Positions 1 to 8,820 of a stretch of 64,000 bases of DNA are shown here, piece by piece. The position numbers were made by a program, and so were the translations under genes. The number at the start of each line of letters is the position of its first letter. The stretch's first letter is position 1. This DNA comes from Streptomyces sp. NRRL S-118 (GTDB taxonomy: Bacteria; Actinomycetota; Actinomycetes; Streptomycetales; Streptomycetaceae), in contig NZ_KL591005.1 of NCBI RefSeq assembly GCF_000716335.1, positions 154,717-218,716 on the forward strand, given 5' to 3'. Under the pieces are notes generated by a model. That model was given only the letters and a program-made list of their open reading frames with translations, was not told the origin of the DNA and searched no databases.

Positions 1-445
1 CGTCGCCCTGGAGCGGGTGCGGGCGGCGCACCGACTCGAAGCGGCGGACGAGCGCCTCGTCGGACGACTCCAGGAAGACGATCCGGCGCGTGACCTGCTT
101 GGCGTCGAGGTCGGCAAGGGACTCGCGCAGGCTCTCGAAGAACTGGCGGCCGCGTACGTCGACGACGACGGCGATGCGCGCGACGTTGCCCTGGGAGCGG
201 GCGCCGAGCTCCACCATGGTGGGGATCAGCGCGGGCGGCAGGTTGTCCACGACGAACCAGCCGAGGTCCTCCAGACACTTGGCGGCGGTGCTGCGCCCGG
301 CGCCGGACATGCCGGAGATGATCACCAGCTCGGGGATGGCCGCCTCCGCGGCCTCGCCGGCTTCGATCGTCGTGCCCGTACTCACGTGTGCTGCTCCGTC
401 TTCTCGGTCTCGTGCCGGCTCTGCCGCTGGGTCGTGATCAATCAT
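1..445 (-). CDS. rapZ: RapZ-like nucleotide-binding protein, 5' part only (runs off window)
   Basis: The first 148 codons of a RapZ (YvcJ/YhbJ) family NTP-binding protein are present; the rest lies beyond the window edge. Family members bind nucleotides and, in proteobacteria, act as RNase adaptors for glmS small RNAs. In actinobacteria the role is less clear. After a variable 34-residue N-terminus comes the P-loop [12 protein letters not shown], with Arg where a classic Walker A has Lys, as is usual for actinobacterial members. It is followed by the family block [10 protein letters not shown]. The ATG at 443-445 overlaps the uvrC stop by 8 nt (ATGATTGA), so translation is coupled to uvrC. 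The uvrC-rapZ order is the standard Streptomyces arrangement, normally continuing to yvcK and whiA. Confidence 0.92.
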   Translation of the reverse strand, partial: MIDHDPAAEPARDREDGAAHVSTGTTIEAGEAAEAAIPELVIISGMSGAGRSTAAKCLEDLGWFVVDNLPPALIPTMVELGARSQGNVARIAVVVDVRGRQFFESLRESLADLDAKQVTRRIVFLESSDEALVRRFESVRRPHPLQGD

Positions 446-2504
446 GGCTGGTACCCCCGTCGTCCTCTTCAATGATCTCTCCTGTCGCCGTGTTCACGGC
501 GGGAGCGGCCGGAGCGGCCTGGGCGAGGGCGATGGCCACGGCTTCGGCGGTCTTCCGGCCGAGGCCCGGAACCTCGCAGATCTGCTCGATTGTCGCCTGC
601 CTCAGCCGTTTCACCGAGCCGAAGTGCTTGATCAGCGCCTGCTTCCGGGTGTCGCCGAGCCCGGGGACGGCGTCCAGCGGGCTGGTCCGGATGCGCTTGG
701 TGCGCTTGCTGCGCTGGTAGCGGATCGCGAAGTCGTGCGCCGTGTCCCGGACGCGCTGCAGGAGGTACAGGCCCTCGCTGGTGCGGGGCAGCACCACCGG
801 GTCCTCCTCGTCCGGCAGCCAGACCTCCTCCAGCCGCTTGGCGAGGCCGCAGACAGCGACGTCGTCGATGCCGAGCTCGTCCAGGGCGCGCCGGGCGGCC
901 GCGACCTGCGGCCGGCCGCCGTCGACCACCACGAGCTGCGGCGGGTAGGCGAACTTCTTGGGCCGGCCGTTCTCCTCGGCCGGGCCGGCCAGGACCTCGC
1001 CGCCCAGGCCGAGGCCGCTGCCCGCACCGGAGCCGGCCGGGCCGTCGGCGGCGCCGGAACCGTCCCGGCCGCCGGCCTCCTCCACCGCCCACTCGCCGGT
1101 CTTCTCGCGCTCGGCGAGGTACCGCTTGAAGCGACGGCTGATCACCTCGTGCATCGAGCGGACGTCGTCCTGGCCCTCGAAGCCCCTGATCTGGAAGCGG
1201 CGGTACTCGCTCTTGCGAGGCAGGCCGTCCTCGAAGACGACCATGGACGCGACGACGTCCTCACCCTGGAGGTGCGAGATGTCGAAGCACTCGATGCGCA
1301 GCGGAGCCGTGTCGAGGCCGAGGGCCTCGGCGATCTCCTCCAGGGCGCGGGAGCGGGTGGTCAGGTCGCTGGCGCGCTTGGTCTTGTGCAGGACGAGCGC
1401 CTGCTGGGCGTTGCGCCCCACCGTCTCCATCAGCGCCTTCTTGTCGCCGCGCTGCGGGATGCGCAGGGACACCTGGGAGCCGCGGCGGCCGCTCAGCCAC
1501 TGCGTCACGGCGTCCAGGTCCTCGGGAAGCGCCGGGACGAGGACCTCCTTGGGGACGGCGTCGCCGGTCTCGTCGCCGTACAGCTGCTGCAGCGCGTGCT
1601 CGACGAGGCCGGCCGTGTCGACGGCCTCGACCTTGTCGGTGACCCAGCCGCGCTGGCCGCGCACCCGGCCGCCGCGGACGTGGAAGATCTGCACCGCGGC
1701 TTCCAGCTCGTCCTCGGCGACGGCGATCAGGTCGGCATCGGTGGCGTCGGCGAGGACGACGGCGTTCTTCTCCATGGCCCGCTTGAGGGCGCCTATGTCG
1801 TCGCGGAGGCGGGCGGCCTTCTCGTACTCCATGTCCTCGGCCGCCAGCATCATGTCCTTCTCCAGGCGGCGGAGGTAGGTGCCGGTGCGGCCTGCCATGA
1901 AGTCGCAGAACTCGTCGGCCAGTTCGCGGTGCTCCTCCGGGCCGACCCGGCCCACGCACGGGGCCGAGCACTTGCCGATGTAGCCGAGCAGGCAGGGGCG
2001 GCCGGTGCGCTCGGCGTTCTTGAACACCCCGGCGGAGCAGGTGCGCACCGGGAAGACGCGCAGCATCAGGTCGACGGTCTCGCGGATGGCCCAGGCATGG
2101 GCGTACGGCCCGAAGTAGCGCACGCCCTTCTTCTTCTGGCCGCGCATGACCTGTACGCGCGGGAACTCCTCATTGAGTGTGACGGCGAGGTAGGGGTAGC
2201 TCTTGTCGTCCCGGTACTTGACGTTGAACCGCGGGTCGAACTCCTTGATCCACGAGTACTCCAGCTGGAGCGCCTCGACCTCCGTGGACACCACGGTCCA
2301 CTCGACGGAGGCGGCCGTGGTGACCATGGTGCGCGTGCGCGGGTGGAGGCCCGCCAGGTCCTGGAAGTAGTTGGCGAGCCGCTGGCGCAGGGACTTCGCC
2401 TTCCCGACGTAGATCACCCGGCGGTGCTCGTCGCGGAATTTGTAGACCCCCGGCGAGTCGGGGATCTGTCCCGGCTTGGGGCGGTAGCTGGAGGGGTCTG
2501 CCAT
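438..2504 (-). CDS. uvrC: UvrABC system protein C
   Basis: UvrC is the dual-incision endonuclease of nucleotide excision repair, cutting on both sides of a lesion presented by UvrB. The 688 aa protein has the expected layout. An N-terminal GIY-YIG nuclease (GVYKF near residue 19, IYVGKAK near 31) is followed by a UVR domain for UvrB contact (around residues 205-240), the UvrC RNase-H-like nuclease region, and two C-terminal helix-hairpin-helix repeats ([18 protein letters not shown]). A Gly/Ala-rich insertion around residues 475-510 splits the RNase-H region, as is common in actinobacteria. The ATG has no Shine-Dalgarno sequence because a damage-type promoter ends only 7 nt upstream, which suggests a leaderless mRNA. 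The 3' end overlaps rapZ. Confidence 0.97.
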   Translation of the reverse strand: MADPSSYRPKPGQIPDSPGVYKFRDEHRRVIYVGKAKSLRQRLANYFQDLAGLHPRTRTMVTTAASVEWTVVSTEVEALQLEYSWIKEFDPRFNVKYRDDKSYPYLAVTLNEEFPRVQVMRGQKKKGVRYFGPYAHAWAIRETVDLMLRVFPVRTCSAGVFKNAERTGRPCLLGYIGKCSAPCVGRVGPEEHRELADEFCDFMAGRTGTYLRRLEKDMMLAAEDMEYEKAARLRDDIGALKRAMEKNAVVLADATDADLIAVAEDELEAAVQIFHVRGGRVRGQRGWVTDKVEAVDTAGLVEHALQQLYGDETGDAVPKEVLVPALPEDLDAVTQWLSGRRGSQVSLRIPQRGDKKALMETVGRNAQQALVLHKTKRASDLTTRSRALEEIAEALGLDTAPLRIECFDISHLQGEDVVASMVVFEDGLPRKSEYRRFQIRGFEGQDDVRSMHEVISRRFKRYLAEREKTGEWAVEEAGGRDGSGAADGPAGSGAGSGLGLGGEVLAGPAEENGRPKKFAYPPQLVVVDGGRPQVAAARRALDELGIDDVAVCGLAKRLEEVWLPDEEDPVVLPRTSEGLYLLQRVRDTAHDFAIRYQRSKRTKRIRTSPLDAVPGLGDTRKQALIKHFGSVKRLRQATIEQICEVPGLGRKTAEAVAIALAQAAPAAPAVNTATGEIIEEDDGGTSHD

Positions 2505-2511
2505 GCTTCAC

Positions 2512-2534
2512 ACCCTACTGGCGCCCACCGACAC
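2512..2534 (-). promoter_or_regulatory. PafBC/RecA-NDp type promoter of uvrC
   Basis: Read on the minus strand, GTGTCGGTGG (2525-2534), 7 bp, then TAGGGT (2512-2517). This fits the published mycobacterial and streptomycete LexA-independent DNA-damage promoter TGTCRGTG-N8-TANNNT exactly. The -10 ends 7 nt before the uvrC ATG, placing transcription start at or next to the start codon. Confidence 0.8.
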
Positions 2535-2621
2535 TCCGGGTGTGGTCCCGGGCCCGTACCGGGGCCCGCGGAGCGCCCCGGTGGGGACGGGAACGCTCCG
2601 CGGGCCGGCCCGGGCGGGTGC

Positions 2622-3458
2622 TCAAGGTCGACGGCGGTGACGCCGCCGGGCCCGGGCGCCCACCAGGGCGGTGGCGACGGCCGCGGCTGCGGCTGCGGCT
2701 GCGGCTGCGGGGCCTGCCGGGAAGGGGCTGCCCGGGGCGGCGGCCGCCGAGGCGGTGGCAGCCCGGGGTGCGGTACCGCGTGCGGTACCGGAGGCGCCCG
2801 CGGTGCCGGGAGGCGCGGCGGAGGTGCCGTAGCCGCCGGCTCTGCCCTCCTTCGCGTACGGGGAGCCGGGGAGCTTGTCCGCGTACGCCGCCCGCACCCG
2901 GTGGCGGTACCCGGCGAGCGTGGTGCCGTCCGCCCCGACCGCGCGTATCGCGTCCTCGTCCAGCGGAAGCACCTCGGTGCCCCGGTGGACGTACCAGGCG
3001 TCGATCCGGGGCTCGCGGAAGACGGTGCCGCCGGGCAGCCGGCGGGCGCCTTCGGCGGCGTACCGGACCTCGTCGTCGCCGGTCGCGATGTTCACGACCT
3101 GCCAGCCCGCCGTACCCCGGCGGACGGTCCGGACGGACGCCTTCCGGCCGTCCGCGGCGACCGCCGTGGCGGCGTGGAACGCGACCCGGGCGACCGGGGC
3201 GCCCGCCCTCCCCGCCACGAAGTCGTGGGACAGGACCCGCACCGGGACGGCCCGACCGTCGATACGGGGCCGGCTGTCCCGCGCGGCAGCGGCGGCGCCG
3301 TCCCGGGCGAAGAAGCGGGAGAGCGTGTCGAGGGTGGCGGGAGCGGCGACCGCGCGGTCCGGGGTGCCGGCCGCTCCGGTCGCGCCGGCCCGGGGTGCGG
3401 CGAGGCCCAGCAGCGCCACGGTGGTCAGGGCGCCGGCGGCGGCTCGTACGTGACGCAT
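2622..3458 (-). CDS. Secreted, C-terminally membrane-anchored protein of unknown function
   Basis: I do not recognise a domain. The 278 aa product starts with a typical Sec signal peptide (positive MRHVR, hydrophobic ALTTVALLGLA, then APRAGA). A roughly 180-residue extracytoplasmic region contains several short beta-like blocks. A Gly/Ala/Thr-rich low-complexity stretch follows, then a poly-Ala hydrophobic segment and a basic tail (RARRRHRRRP), as in a stop-transfer anchor. The preceding protease-like gene ends at 3464. A GTG at 3467 would overlap its stop as GTGA, but the ATG at 3458 is chosen because GGGG lies about 10 nt upstream. The overlap indicates co-translation with the papain-like gene, so the two products probably work together outside the membrane. 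Confidence 0.7.
   Translation of the reverse strand: MRHVRAAAGALTTVALLGLAAPRAGATGAAGTPDRAVAAPATLDTLSRFFARDGAAAAARDSRPRIDGRAVPVRVLSHDFVAGRAGAPVARVAFHAATAVAADGRKASVRTVRRGTAGWQVVNIATGDDEVRYAAEGARRLPGGTVFREPRIDAWYVHRGTEVLPLDEDAIRAVGADGTTLAGYRHRVRAAYADKLPGSPYAKEGRAGGYGTSAAPPGTAGASGTARGTAPRAATASAAAAPGSPFPAGPAAAAAAAAAAVATALVGARARRRHRRRP
2683..2710. repeat. GCGGCT-type hexanucleotide microsatellite
   Basis: About four and a half tandem copies of GCGGCT lie inside the preceding gene and encode its C-terminal poly-Ala membrane segment. Copy-number change by slippage would lengthen or shorten the hydrophobic segment in steps of two alanines without changing frame. Confidence 0.7.
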
Positions 3459-3463
3459 GCCGT

Positions 3464-3920
3464 TCACGCCCCGATCCGGTAGAGGGAGTGGGTCCACGAG
3501 AAGGAGCCGTTGTCCACGTACCAGGCGTGGGACGCCCAGTTGTAGCGGTCGTTGGACGGCCACGGGTCGCCCCAGTACACCCAGTTCCGGGAGTCGTCGT
3601 ACCCGTGCAGGACGTGCATGTGTCCGCCGCCGCCGGACCACTGGATGCGGGTCTCGACCGGGCGGTCGGCGTTGATCTCGGTCTGGACGGTCGAGTAGCG
3701 CAGCCGGCCGTCGACGTACGAGCCCGGTGCGACGCAGGCTCCCAGCGCGACCCGGTCGCACGTTGCCGAGCGTGGCCTGCCAGTTGGGGCAGTCGGAGCC
3801 CCGCCCGCGGTCGAGCGCGGCGTTGCAGAACTGGTTCTGGGGGAATCCGCGGCCGAACCAGGTGGCGATGGTGTTGCCGGCGGCGGCCCAGCACCGGTTG
3901 GTCTTCTGCTGGGCCTGCAT
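3464..3920 (-). pseudogene. Papain-like cysteine protease, frameshifted
   Basis: Two overlapping frames together encode a small papain-like cysteine protease. The first frame, from ATG 3920 (preceded by AAGGGGG), gives the catalytic-Cys block NRCWAAAGN and continues to CPNWQATLGNV. The second frame continues from about 3760 with CDRVALG, GGHMHVLHGYD (catalytic His), WGDPWPSNDRYNW (Asp/Asn) and FSWTHSLYRIGA to the stop at 3464. Joining them needs one extra base near 3759-3761, so the gene carries a 1-nt deletion or the assembly has an error. As written, the first frame reads on out of frame into the neighbouring gene. No signal peptide is visible from this start. It overlaps the downstream anchored-protein gene by 4 nt if that gene starts at GTG 3467. 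Confidence 0.78.
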
Positions 3921-4127
3921 GGTGATGCCCCCTTGGATCGCGTCCGGACGCTACTGTTGAGCATTGAACTGTTGTCGGGGGCAGGTCAACGCGCTTCAGC
4001 GGGGTGACATCGCGCTGTGAACCCCTCCGGTCGCGTGTGAACGGCGTGCCCCGCCCCACCGGCCCGCCCGCCCTCACCGGTGCCGTGTCGCACAGCCCCG
4101 TCGTGAACGTTCACCGAGGAGTCCCCC

Positions 4128-5072
4128 ATGGCGCCACCGGGACACACCGAGGCCGATCTGGCGCAGGTCCTGCACACCGGCCCGTTCCACCTGGCGCTGC
4201 GCACGGCGCTCGCGGTGCGCGGCCTGCCGCTCCAGCGGGTGCAGCACCACCTCGCGCACCGCGGCATCAAGGTCGGGGTGACGAGTCTGTGCTACTGGCA
4301 GCAGGGGGCCCGCCGCCCGCAGCGACCGGAGTCCCTGAAGGCCGTGAGGGGTCTGGAGGAGCTGCTCCGGTTGCCGGCCGGCTCGCTGATCCGGCTGCTG
4401 GGCGGGGCCGGTGCCACCGGGGGTCCGTCGGAGGCGGAACGGCCGGCGACGCGCTCGTACCGCAACCTGGTCGGTGTGCCGGGCACCGTCGAGGAGCTCC
4501 TCGCGGGGCTGGAGTCGCCGGCGGACGGCGGGCTGCACACGGTGGGGCACCACGAGCGGGTGCGGATCGGGGCGGCGCGGGAGCTGGTCGGGCGGGACTC
4601 GCAGCACGTGGTGCGCGCCCATCGGGACGGCGTCGACCGCTACCTCGCCATTCACCACGGGGATCCCGGGTGCGACGCGGAGCGGGTGGTGGTGCGCGCG
4701 GGCGAGAACTGCCGGACCGGGCGGGTGCGGCGGCACCCCGGCACGGGTGTCGTCGTCGCCGAGCTGCTCTTCGACGCACGGCTGCGGGCGGGTGAGACGT
4801 ACCTCTTCGGGTACGGCTTCGAGGACGGCACCGGCGGGGTGAGCGGTGAGTACGTGCGCGGCTTCGGCTTCGCGGGCGGGCAGTACGTGCTGCAGGTGCG
4901 GTTCCACGAGGAAGCCCTGCCGGTACGGTGCCGGCGCTTCGCCCAGACGTCGGCGGGGGCGCCGCGCGGTGCCCGGGGCGACCTGACGCTGAGCGGCCGG
5001 CATCGCACGGTCCACTTCGTGGAGCAGGGCGTGCGGCCGGGGATCCTGGGGATCGACTGGGACTGGGACTGA
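4128..5072 (+). CDS. XRE-like helix-turn-helix protein of unknown function
   Basis: The 314 aa protein begins with a region resembling an XRE/Cro helix-turn-helix (about residues 22-85: LPLQRVQHHL, then GIKVGVTSLCYWQQG, then a LPAGSLIRLLG helix). A recognition-type step in which a YW pair is followed by QQGARRP is typical of this fold. The remaining 200 residues are predicted beta-rich and carry no motif I know; a conserved-looking block is RVRIGAARELVGRD. The ATG at 4128 follows GAGGAGT at a good distance. The gene diverges from the protease gene across a 207-bp intergenic region. It is probably a DNA-binding regulator with an unknown sensing domain; the function is not established. Confidence 0.65.
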   Translation: MAPPGHTEADLAQVLHTGPFHLALRTALAVRGLPLQRVQHHLAHRGIKVGVTSLCYWQQGARRPQRPESLKAVRGLEELLRLPAGSLIRLLGGAGATGGPSEAERPATRSYRNLVGVPGTVEELLAGLESPADGGLHTVGHHERVRIGAARELVGRDSQHVVRAHRDGVDRYLAIHHGDPGCDAERVVVRAGENCRTGRVRRHPGTGVVVAELLFDARLRAGETYLFGYGFEDGTGGVSGEYVRGFGFAGGQYVLQVRFHEEALPVRCRRFAQTSAGAPRGARGDLTLSGRHRTVHFVEQGVRPGILGIDWDWD

Positions 5073-5266
5073 TCGCGTGACCCGTCCGGGGCGGGGCGCG
5101 GCCCGGTTCCCGGGACCCGGGCCCCTGGGCTCGCCCCCGGTGCGGGTGTGCCGGGTGCGGTCCGGCGCCGGTCCCGACGCCGGCGCCACGCCGGTCCGGC
5201 GATGGTGCCGGCCAGGTGCCGGTGCCGGTGCCGACGGCAACCGGATCGGGAGCGGCAGCGGCAGGC

Positions 5267-5695
5267 TTACGCGTCGGGGCCGGCGACCAGCTTGCCGTCG
5301 GTGACCTTGACCGGGACCTCGGGCAGGGCCGCGGTGGCCGGGCCCTTGATCGCCTTGCCGGTGGTGACGTCGAAGCGGCTGCCGTGGCAGGGGCAGTTCC
5401 CCTCCACGCCCTCGACCTTGTCGAACACGCAGCCCGCGTGGGTGCACTGGGCGCTGAACGCCTTGTACTGGCCCTTGGCGGGGCAGCTCACGACCAGGCG
5501 CTGCTCGCGGTAGAGCTTCGCGCCGCCGACGGGTACGTCGTCCGCCGCACCGAGGTCGACCGGGGCGGTCGGCGTCGGGTTCTCGGCGTGTCCGAGCTTG
5601 GACTCGGTGGAGCAGGCGGCGACGCCGAGTCCGGCGGCTCCGGCGAGGGCGGCGCCTTTCAGCACGGAACGGCGGGCGGGCGACTGGCCGGGCAT
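5267..5695 (-). CDS. Rieske [2Fe-2S] lipoprotein
   Basis: A 142 aa Tat-exported Rieske protein. The N-terminus has a twin-arginine motif (ARRSVLKG), a hydrophobic segment and a lipobox (GVAAC), so it is probably exported folded and anchored by a lipid at Cys27. The cluster ligands are clear: CTHAGC around residue 89 and CPCHGSRF around 108, giving the Cys-His/Cys-His pattern of a Rieske centre. The fold continues to PEVPVKVTDGKL at the C-terminus. ATG 5695 is preferred over upstream in-frame starts because it directly precedes the Tat signal and has GGAG upstream. It stands alone, convergent with the XRE-like gene. Such small Rieske lipoproteins are common in Streptomyces; their electron partners are unknown. 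Confidence 0.88.
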   Translation of the reverse strand: MPGQSPARRSVLKGAALAGAAGLGVAACSTESKLGHAENPTPTAPVDLGAADDVPVGGAKLYREQRLVVSCPAKGQYKAFSAQCTHAGCVFDKVEGVEGNCPCHGSRFDVTTGKAIKGPATAALPEVPVKVTDGKLVAGPDA

Positions 5696-5807
5696 GGGTG
5701 CTCTCCAAGGAGGACGTCGGTGACGGAACCCGACGATACCCGCGTAGAACGGAGGGCCTTCCACGGGGTCTGTCCTGGCCGGAGCGGGATGGGTTACGTT
5801 CGGCCCC

Positions 5808-6755
5808 GTGATCGTCGTCGCCGGAGAATCGCTGATCGACCTGGTCCCGGAGCCGTCCGCCGCCGAGGGGGCCGGCCCCCTGCCGGCGCTGGTGCCACGA
5901 CGCGGCGGCGGCCCGTACAACACCGCTGTGGCGCTGGGGCGGCTCGGCGCGGAGACGGTGTTCTGCTCACGGATCTCGACCGACGCGTTCGGCGAGGCCC
6001 TGCTGGACGGGCTGCGGTCGGCGGGCGTCGCGACGGATCTCGTCCAGCGCGGCCCCGAGCCGACGACGCTGGCCGTCGCCACGGTCGCGGCGGACGGCTC
6101 CGCCCGGTACGGCTTCTACGCGCAGGGCACCGCCGACCGGCTCTTCGAGCTCCCGGAGCGGCTGCCCGAGCCTGTGCGGGCGATCTCCTTCGGGACCTGC
6201 TCGCTGGCGCTGGAGCCGGGCGCGAGCGCGTACGAGGCGCTGCTGCGGCGCGAGGCCGGGCGCGGGGTGCCGACGGTGCTGGACCCGAACGTCCGGCCCG
6301 GTCTCATCCCGGACGCCGACGCCTACCGGGCCCGGTTCACGGGCTGGCTGCCGTACGTGTCGCTGCTGAAGCTCTCCGAGGAGGACGCCGCGTGGCTGGG
6401 CGGCTCGCCCGAGGAGTGGCTCGCGCAGGGACCGGCGGCGGTGGTCATGACGCGCGGCGCGGGGGGTCTGTCGGTGTGGACGCGTGACGTGTCCCTCTCC
6501 GTACCGGCGGTCCCGGTGGAGGTCGCCGACACCATCGGCGCGGGCGACACGGTGACCGCGGCGCTGCTGCACGGTCTGGCGGGCCGGGACACCGGCAGCC
6601 TGGACGCGCCGGCCTGGCGCGACCTGCTGTCCTTCGCCGCCCGCGCCGCCGCGCTGACCTGCTCCCGCCCGGGCGCGGAGCCGCCGTACGCGTCCGAGCT
6701 GACGGCACCCGCCTGGATGATCGATTCCAAGGGGTTCAGTGGTCGTAGGCGGTGA
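5808..6755 (+). CDS. PfkB-family carbohydrate kinase (3' end inside an IS remnant)
   Basis: A 315 aa ribokinase/fructokinase-type sugar kinase, probably a fructokinase by overall similarity. It starts MIVVAGESLIDLVPE and has the substrate-binding GGGPYN block near residue 29. The PfkB signature 2, DTIGAGDTVTAALLHG, near residue 242 includes the catalytic Asp of GAGD. GTG 5808 is the start. The last codons (GFSGRRR) are read from DNA that on the opposite strand encodes the C-terminus of an IS982 transposase remnant. The native end of the kinase was therefore replaced near 6725-6735; the catalytic core is intact, so activity may be retained. Substrate is not predictable from sequence alone. Confidence 0.88.
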   Translation: MIVVAGESLIDLVPEPSAAEGAGPLPALVPRRGGGPYNTAVALGRLGAETVFCSRISTDAFGEALLDGLRSAGVATDLVQRGPEPTTLAVATVAADGSARYGFYAQGTADRLFELPERLPEPVRAISFGTCSLALEPGASAYEALLRREAGRGVPTVLDPNVRPGLIPDADAYRARFTGWLPYVSLLKLSEEDAAWLGGSPEEWLAQGPAAVVMTRGAGGLSVWTRDVSLSVPAVPVEVADTIGAGDTVTAALLHGLAGRDTGSLDAPAWRDLLSFAARAAALTCSRPGAEPPYASELTAPAWMIDSKGFSGRRR

Positions 6756-7050
6756 GCGCGCGCATGGTCGGCCGGCCAGCGCGGTCGTCGTTCCGGACGG
6801 CGGCGGTGAACGCGAGGATGCGTTGCAGGACTCGGACTGCTGCCCCGTCGGCGGTTCGGCCTCGGTGTCGTTCGGGGCCGAGCTGGCCCTCGAAGGTCTC
6901 GTTGACCGACTCGATGACCTGCCGCAGTGGTTCGAAGAGCGGTGATCCAGCCCGTTGGGGCTCGCCCTTGCGGGCCGGCCGCAGGAGGCGGATGCCCAGG
7001 TCGGCGAGTCGTTGTTCGAACTCGCGGCCCCAAGCAGTTCGTGTCTCCCA
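6736..7050 (-). mobile_element. IS982-family transposase remnant (C-terminal third)
   Basis: An open frame of 105 codons encodes the C-terminus of an IS982-type DDE transposase: REFEQRLADLGIRLLRPARKGE, a VIESVNETFEGQL helix, and the terminal RALTAYDH. The frame meets a stop codon (7051-7053) just upstream, and the N-terminal two thirds are absent, so it is inactive. Its stop lies 19 bp inside the 3' end of the PfkB kinase gene. With the broken GNAT gene next to it, it marks a small decay zone (about 6.7-7.6 kb). No terminal inverted repeats were identified. Confidence 0.8.
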
Positions 7051-7148
7051 TCAGATCGACGGACTTGCGCAGCCGCTTGTTGCAGTCGGGCTACCGGGGA
7101 GGCGCTCCGCGCCTCTGATCTGCGGCATGAAGCCCACGGTCGGTGTGC

Positions 7149-7622
7149 TCAGTCGGGCGCAACGGGCTGTTCGAGAAGCTCGTCCGGGACGTCGAAGCCG
7201 CAGCGCCGGTACAGCGACGCACTGCGCTCGGACGGCCACACGATCAACGTATCCAGGCCGTGAGTGCGCGCATCGCGGGTGACCACGTCGAGCAGGGCCT
7301 TGCCCAGGCCGCGGTTGCGCTGTTCCGGGGTGACGTAGAAGTTCGTCACGTAACCGAGGGCGTCGGAGCCAGGGTAGGGACTCGGGACCTTCTCCACGAG
7401 ACACACGAACACGTGACCACACGGCTGGCCGCCCACTTCAGCGAGCCAGACACGCTACGGCCCCGCCATCCGGGAACGTAGCCACCGCTCGCACTCGGCG
7501 GTGAACCCCTCTTCGTCCTGCGGGACTTCGTCTCCGCCGTCCTCCACCTTGAACCGCCAGCGCATGGCTGCCAACGCAGGCGCGTCGTTGAACTCGGCCC
7601 GACGGATGACGACGTCACTCAT
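7149..7622 (-). pseudogene. GNAT N-acetyltransferase with in-frame amber codon
   Basis: Read through, this is a complete 157-residue GNAT protein: MSDVVIRRAEFNDAPALAAM at the N-terminus, GYVTNFYVTPEQRNRGLGKALL (acetyl-CoA binding, R/Q-x-x-G-x-G/A) in the middle and SASLYRRCGF near the C-terminus. Codon 56 (7455-7457) is TAG, placed where relatives have Trp (a TGG to TAG change) just before RVWLAE. Unless the codon is suppressed, only a 55-residue fragment is made. A start at 7436 would give a 95-residue C-terminal piece that still contains the acetyl-CoA site but lacks the first strands. It neighbours the IS982 remnant, consistent with ongoing decay. Confidence 0.82.
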
Positions 7623-7809
7623 GGGCCACACTCTCGCAGGCCGATCCGCCGGAACGAAACCGTTTACGAGCGTCCGGAGACCCCCTGGAATCGATCATCC
7701 AGGGACGTCCTGAGGGTCGGCCCGGTGCGCCGTGCCGGCCCTTGTCCGTCCGCCGCCCGCGGGATGACGATGGTCGGGGGGATCCGCTCACGCGAGTGAG
7801 GAGAAGCGG

Positions 7810-8421
7810 ATGACGTGGAGCCTGAAGGGGCAGCTGTACGAATCATGCAGCTGCAATATGTTCTGCCCCTGCTGGTTCGGGGTGCAGGACCTGATGATCA
7901 TGGACCAGGGATGGTGTTCCGGCCTGCTGGGCTTCCGCGTCCACGAGGGCAGCTCGGACGGCCTGTCACTGAACGACCGTGAGATCGTCCTCGCGGTCCA
8001 CTGGCCGGGGCCGACGCTGTTCGACGCCGACGGCACCGCGCGGCTGTCCCTGGACGACGGCGTGGACGACGACCAGCACGCCGAGCTGGAGTCGATCTTC
8101 CAGGGCAGGAAGGGCGGGCCGATGGCAGTCATCGATTCCCTCGTCTCCGCCTGGCTGCCCACACAGCGGGCACGCATCGAGGTGACCGAGGACGGCGACA
8201 CCGTGTCGCTCGCCGTGGAGGGCGCGGGCGACGTCCGCTCGACGCTTCTGCGTGACCCGGGAGGAACCAGCTTCACTCTGCGGGGCGGTGGCTTCATCAC
8301 CGGCCTGGGCCTGGAGGAGGCGGAGCTCGCCCCGAGCGGATCCCGCTGGGCCGACGCGGAGATGCCCCACGGCTTCGAAACCAAGTCCGGCGCGCGGGGC
8401 CACTTCGCCTGGGCCGGGTGA
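7810..8421 (+). CDS. DUF1326 domain protein
   Basis: A 203 aa soluble protein of the DUF1326 family. The hallmark is the N-terminal cysteine cluster CSCNMFCPCWFG at residues 14-25, which resembles a metal-binding or redox-active site, followed by the family block GWCSGLLGFRV. The rest is beta-rich (for example VLAVHWPGP and FTLRGGGF). Family function is unknown. The ATG has GAGGAGAAG 6 nt upstream. It is monocistronic, with no partner gene visible. Confidence 0.85.
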   Translation: MTWSLKGQLYESCSCNMFCPCWFGVQDLMIMDQGWCSGLLGFRVHEGSSDGLSLNDREIVLAVHWPGPTLFDADGTARLSLDDGVDDDQHAELESIFQGRKGGPMAVIDSLVSAWLPTQRARIEVTEDGDTVSLAVEGAGDVRSTLLRDPGGTSFTLRGGGFITGLGLEEAELAPSGSRWADAEMPHGFETKSGARGHFAWAG

Positions 8422-8588
8422 CGTGAACCCCACCGGTGGACCGGGGCACGCGCACCCCGCCCGCTGACCCGGACCCCACGGGCGGCCCGGGAGACATGCG
8501 CCCTCGCCGGGCGACTCCGGCCCTCCGCGCCCGGCGGTGGCCTCATGCGCGGAGGCCCCCGGGTCCGAAGTCCGACGGGAGGCCTCCA

Positions 8589-8653
8589 GCGGCCGAGGGC
8601 CCCGCGGGAGGGCACCCGTAAGCGGCCGAGGGCCCCGCCGGAGGGCACCCGTA
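8589..8653. repeat. 33-bp tandem duplication
   Basis: Two copies of a unit starting GCGGCCGAGGGCCCCGC and ending GGCACCCGTA, at 8589 and 8622, differing at one base within the compared part. It lies in non-coding DNA; function unknown, possibly a variable-number repeat. Confidence 0.7.
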
Positions 8654-8773
8654 CCGGGACCGGCACGCGACCGGAGCCCTTCATCCGCCGGAGGCCTTCC
8701 TCGGCCTCACGGCCCGGCGCCGGAGGCCTACGGGCCGGAGCCTGCCTCGAAGGACGCAGCCGACGCGACGCGA

Positions 8774-8820
8774 CCCGACCCGGCGGCTCGACCCTGCCCG
8801 GGTCGAGCCGCCGGGTCGGG
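8774..8820 (-). terminator. Strong hairpin terminator of uvrA
   Basis: A perfect 21-bp inverted repeat (8774-8794 and 8800-8820) with a 5-nt loop, 18 nt after the uvrA stop. There is no U-tract, as is usual for Streptomyces terminators. Confidence 0.85.

Noticed and set aside
2683..2710. CRISPR-like repeat
   Set aside because: A simple GCGGCT microsatellite within a coding region; no spacers.
444..3482. Very long open frame on the plus strand opposite uvrC and its neighbours
   Set aside because: Antisense shadow caused by high G+C third-codon bias; Arg/Ala/Gly-rich, no family match. The same holds for the long frames opposite uvrA (8545-11895), uvrB (18850-21975), SNF2 (31317-34193) and polA (46747-50103).
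7051..7148. Remaining IS982 sequence between the transposase fragment and the GNAT gene
   Set aside because: Frames in this stretch do not continue the transposase; a stop precedes the fragment and no DDE motif is seen.
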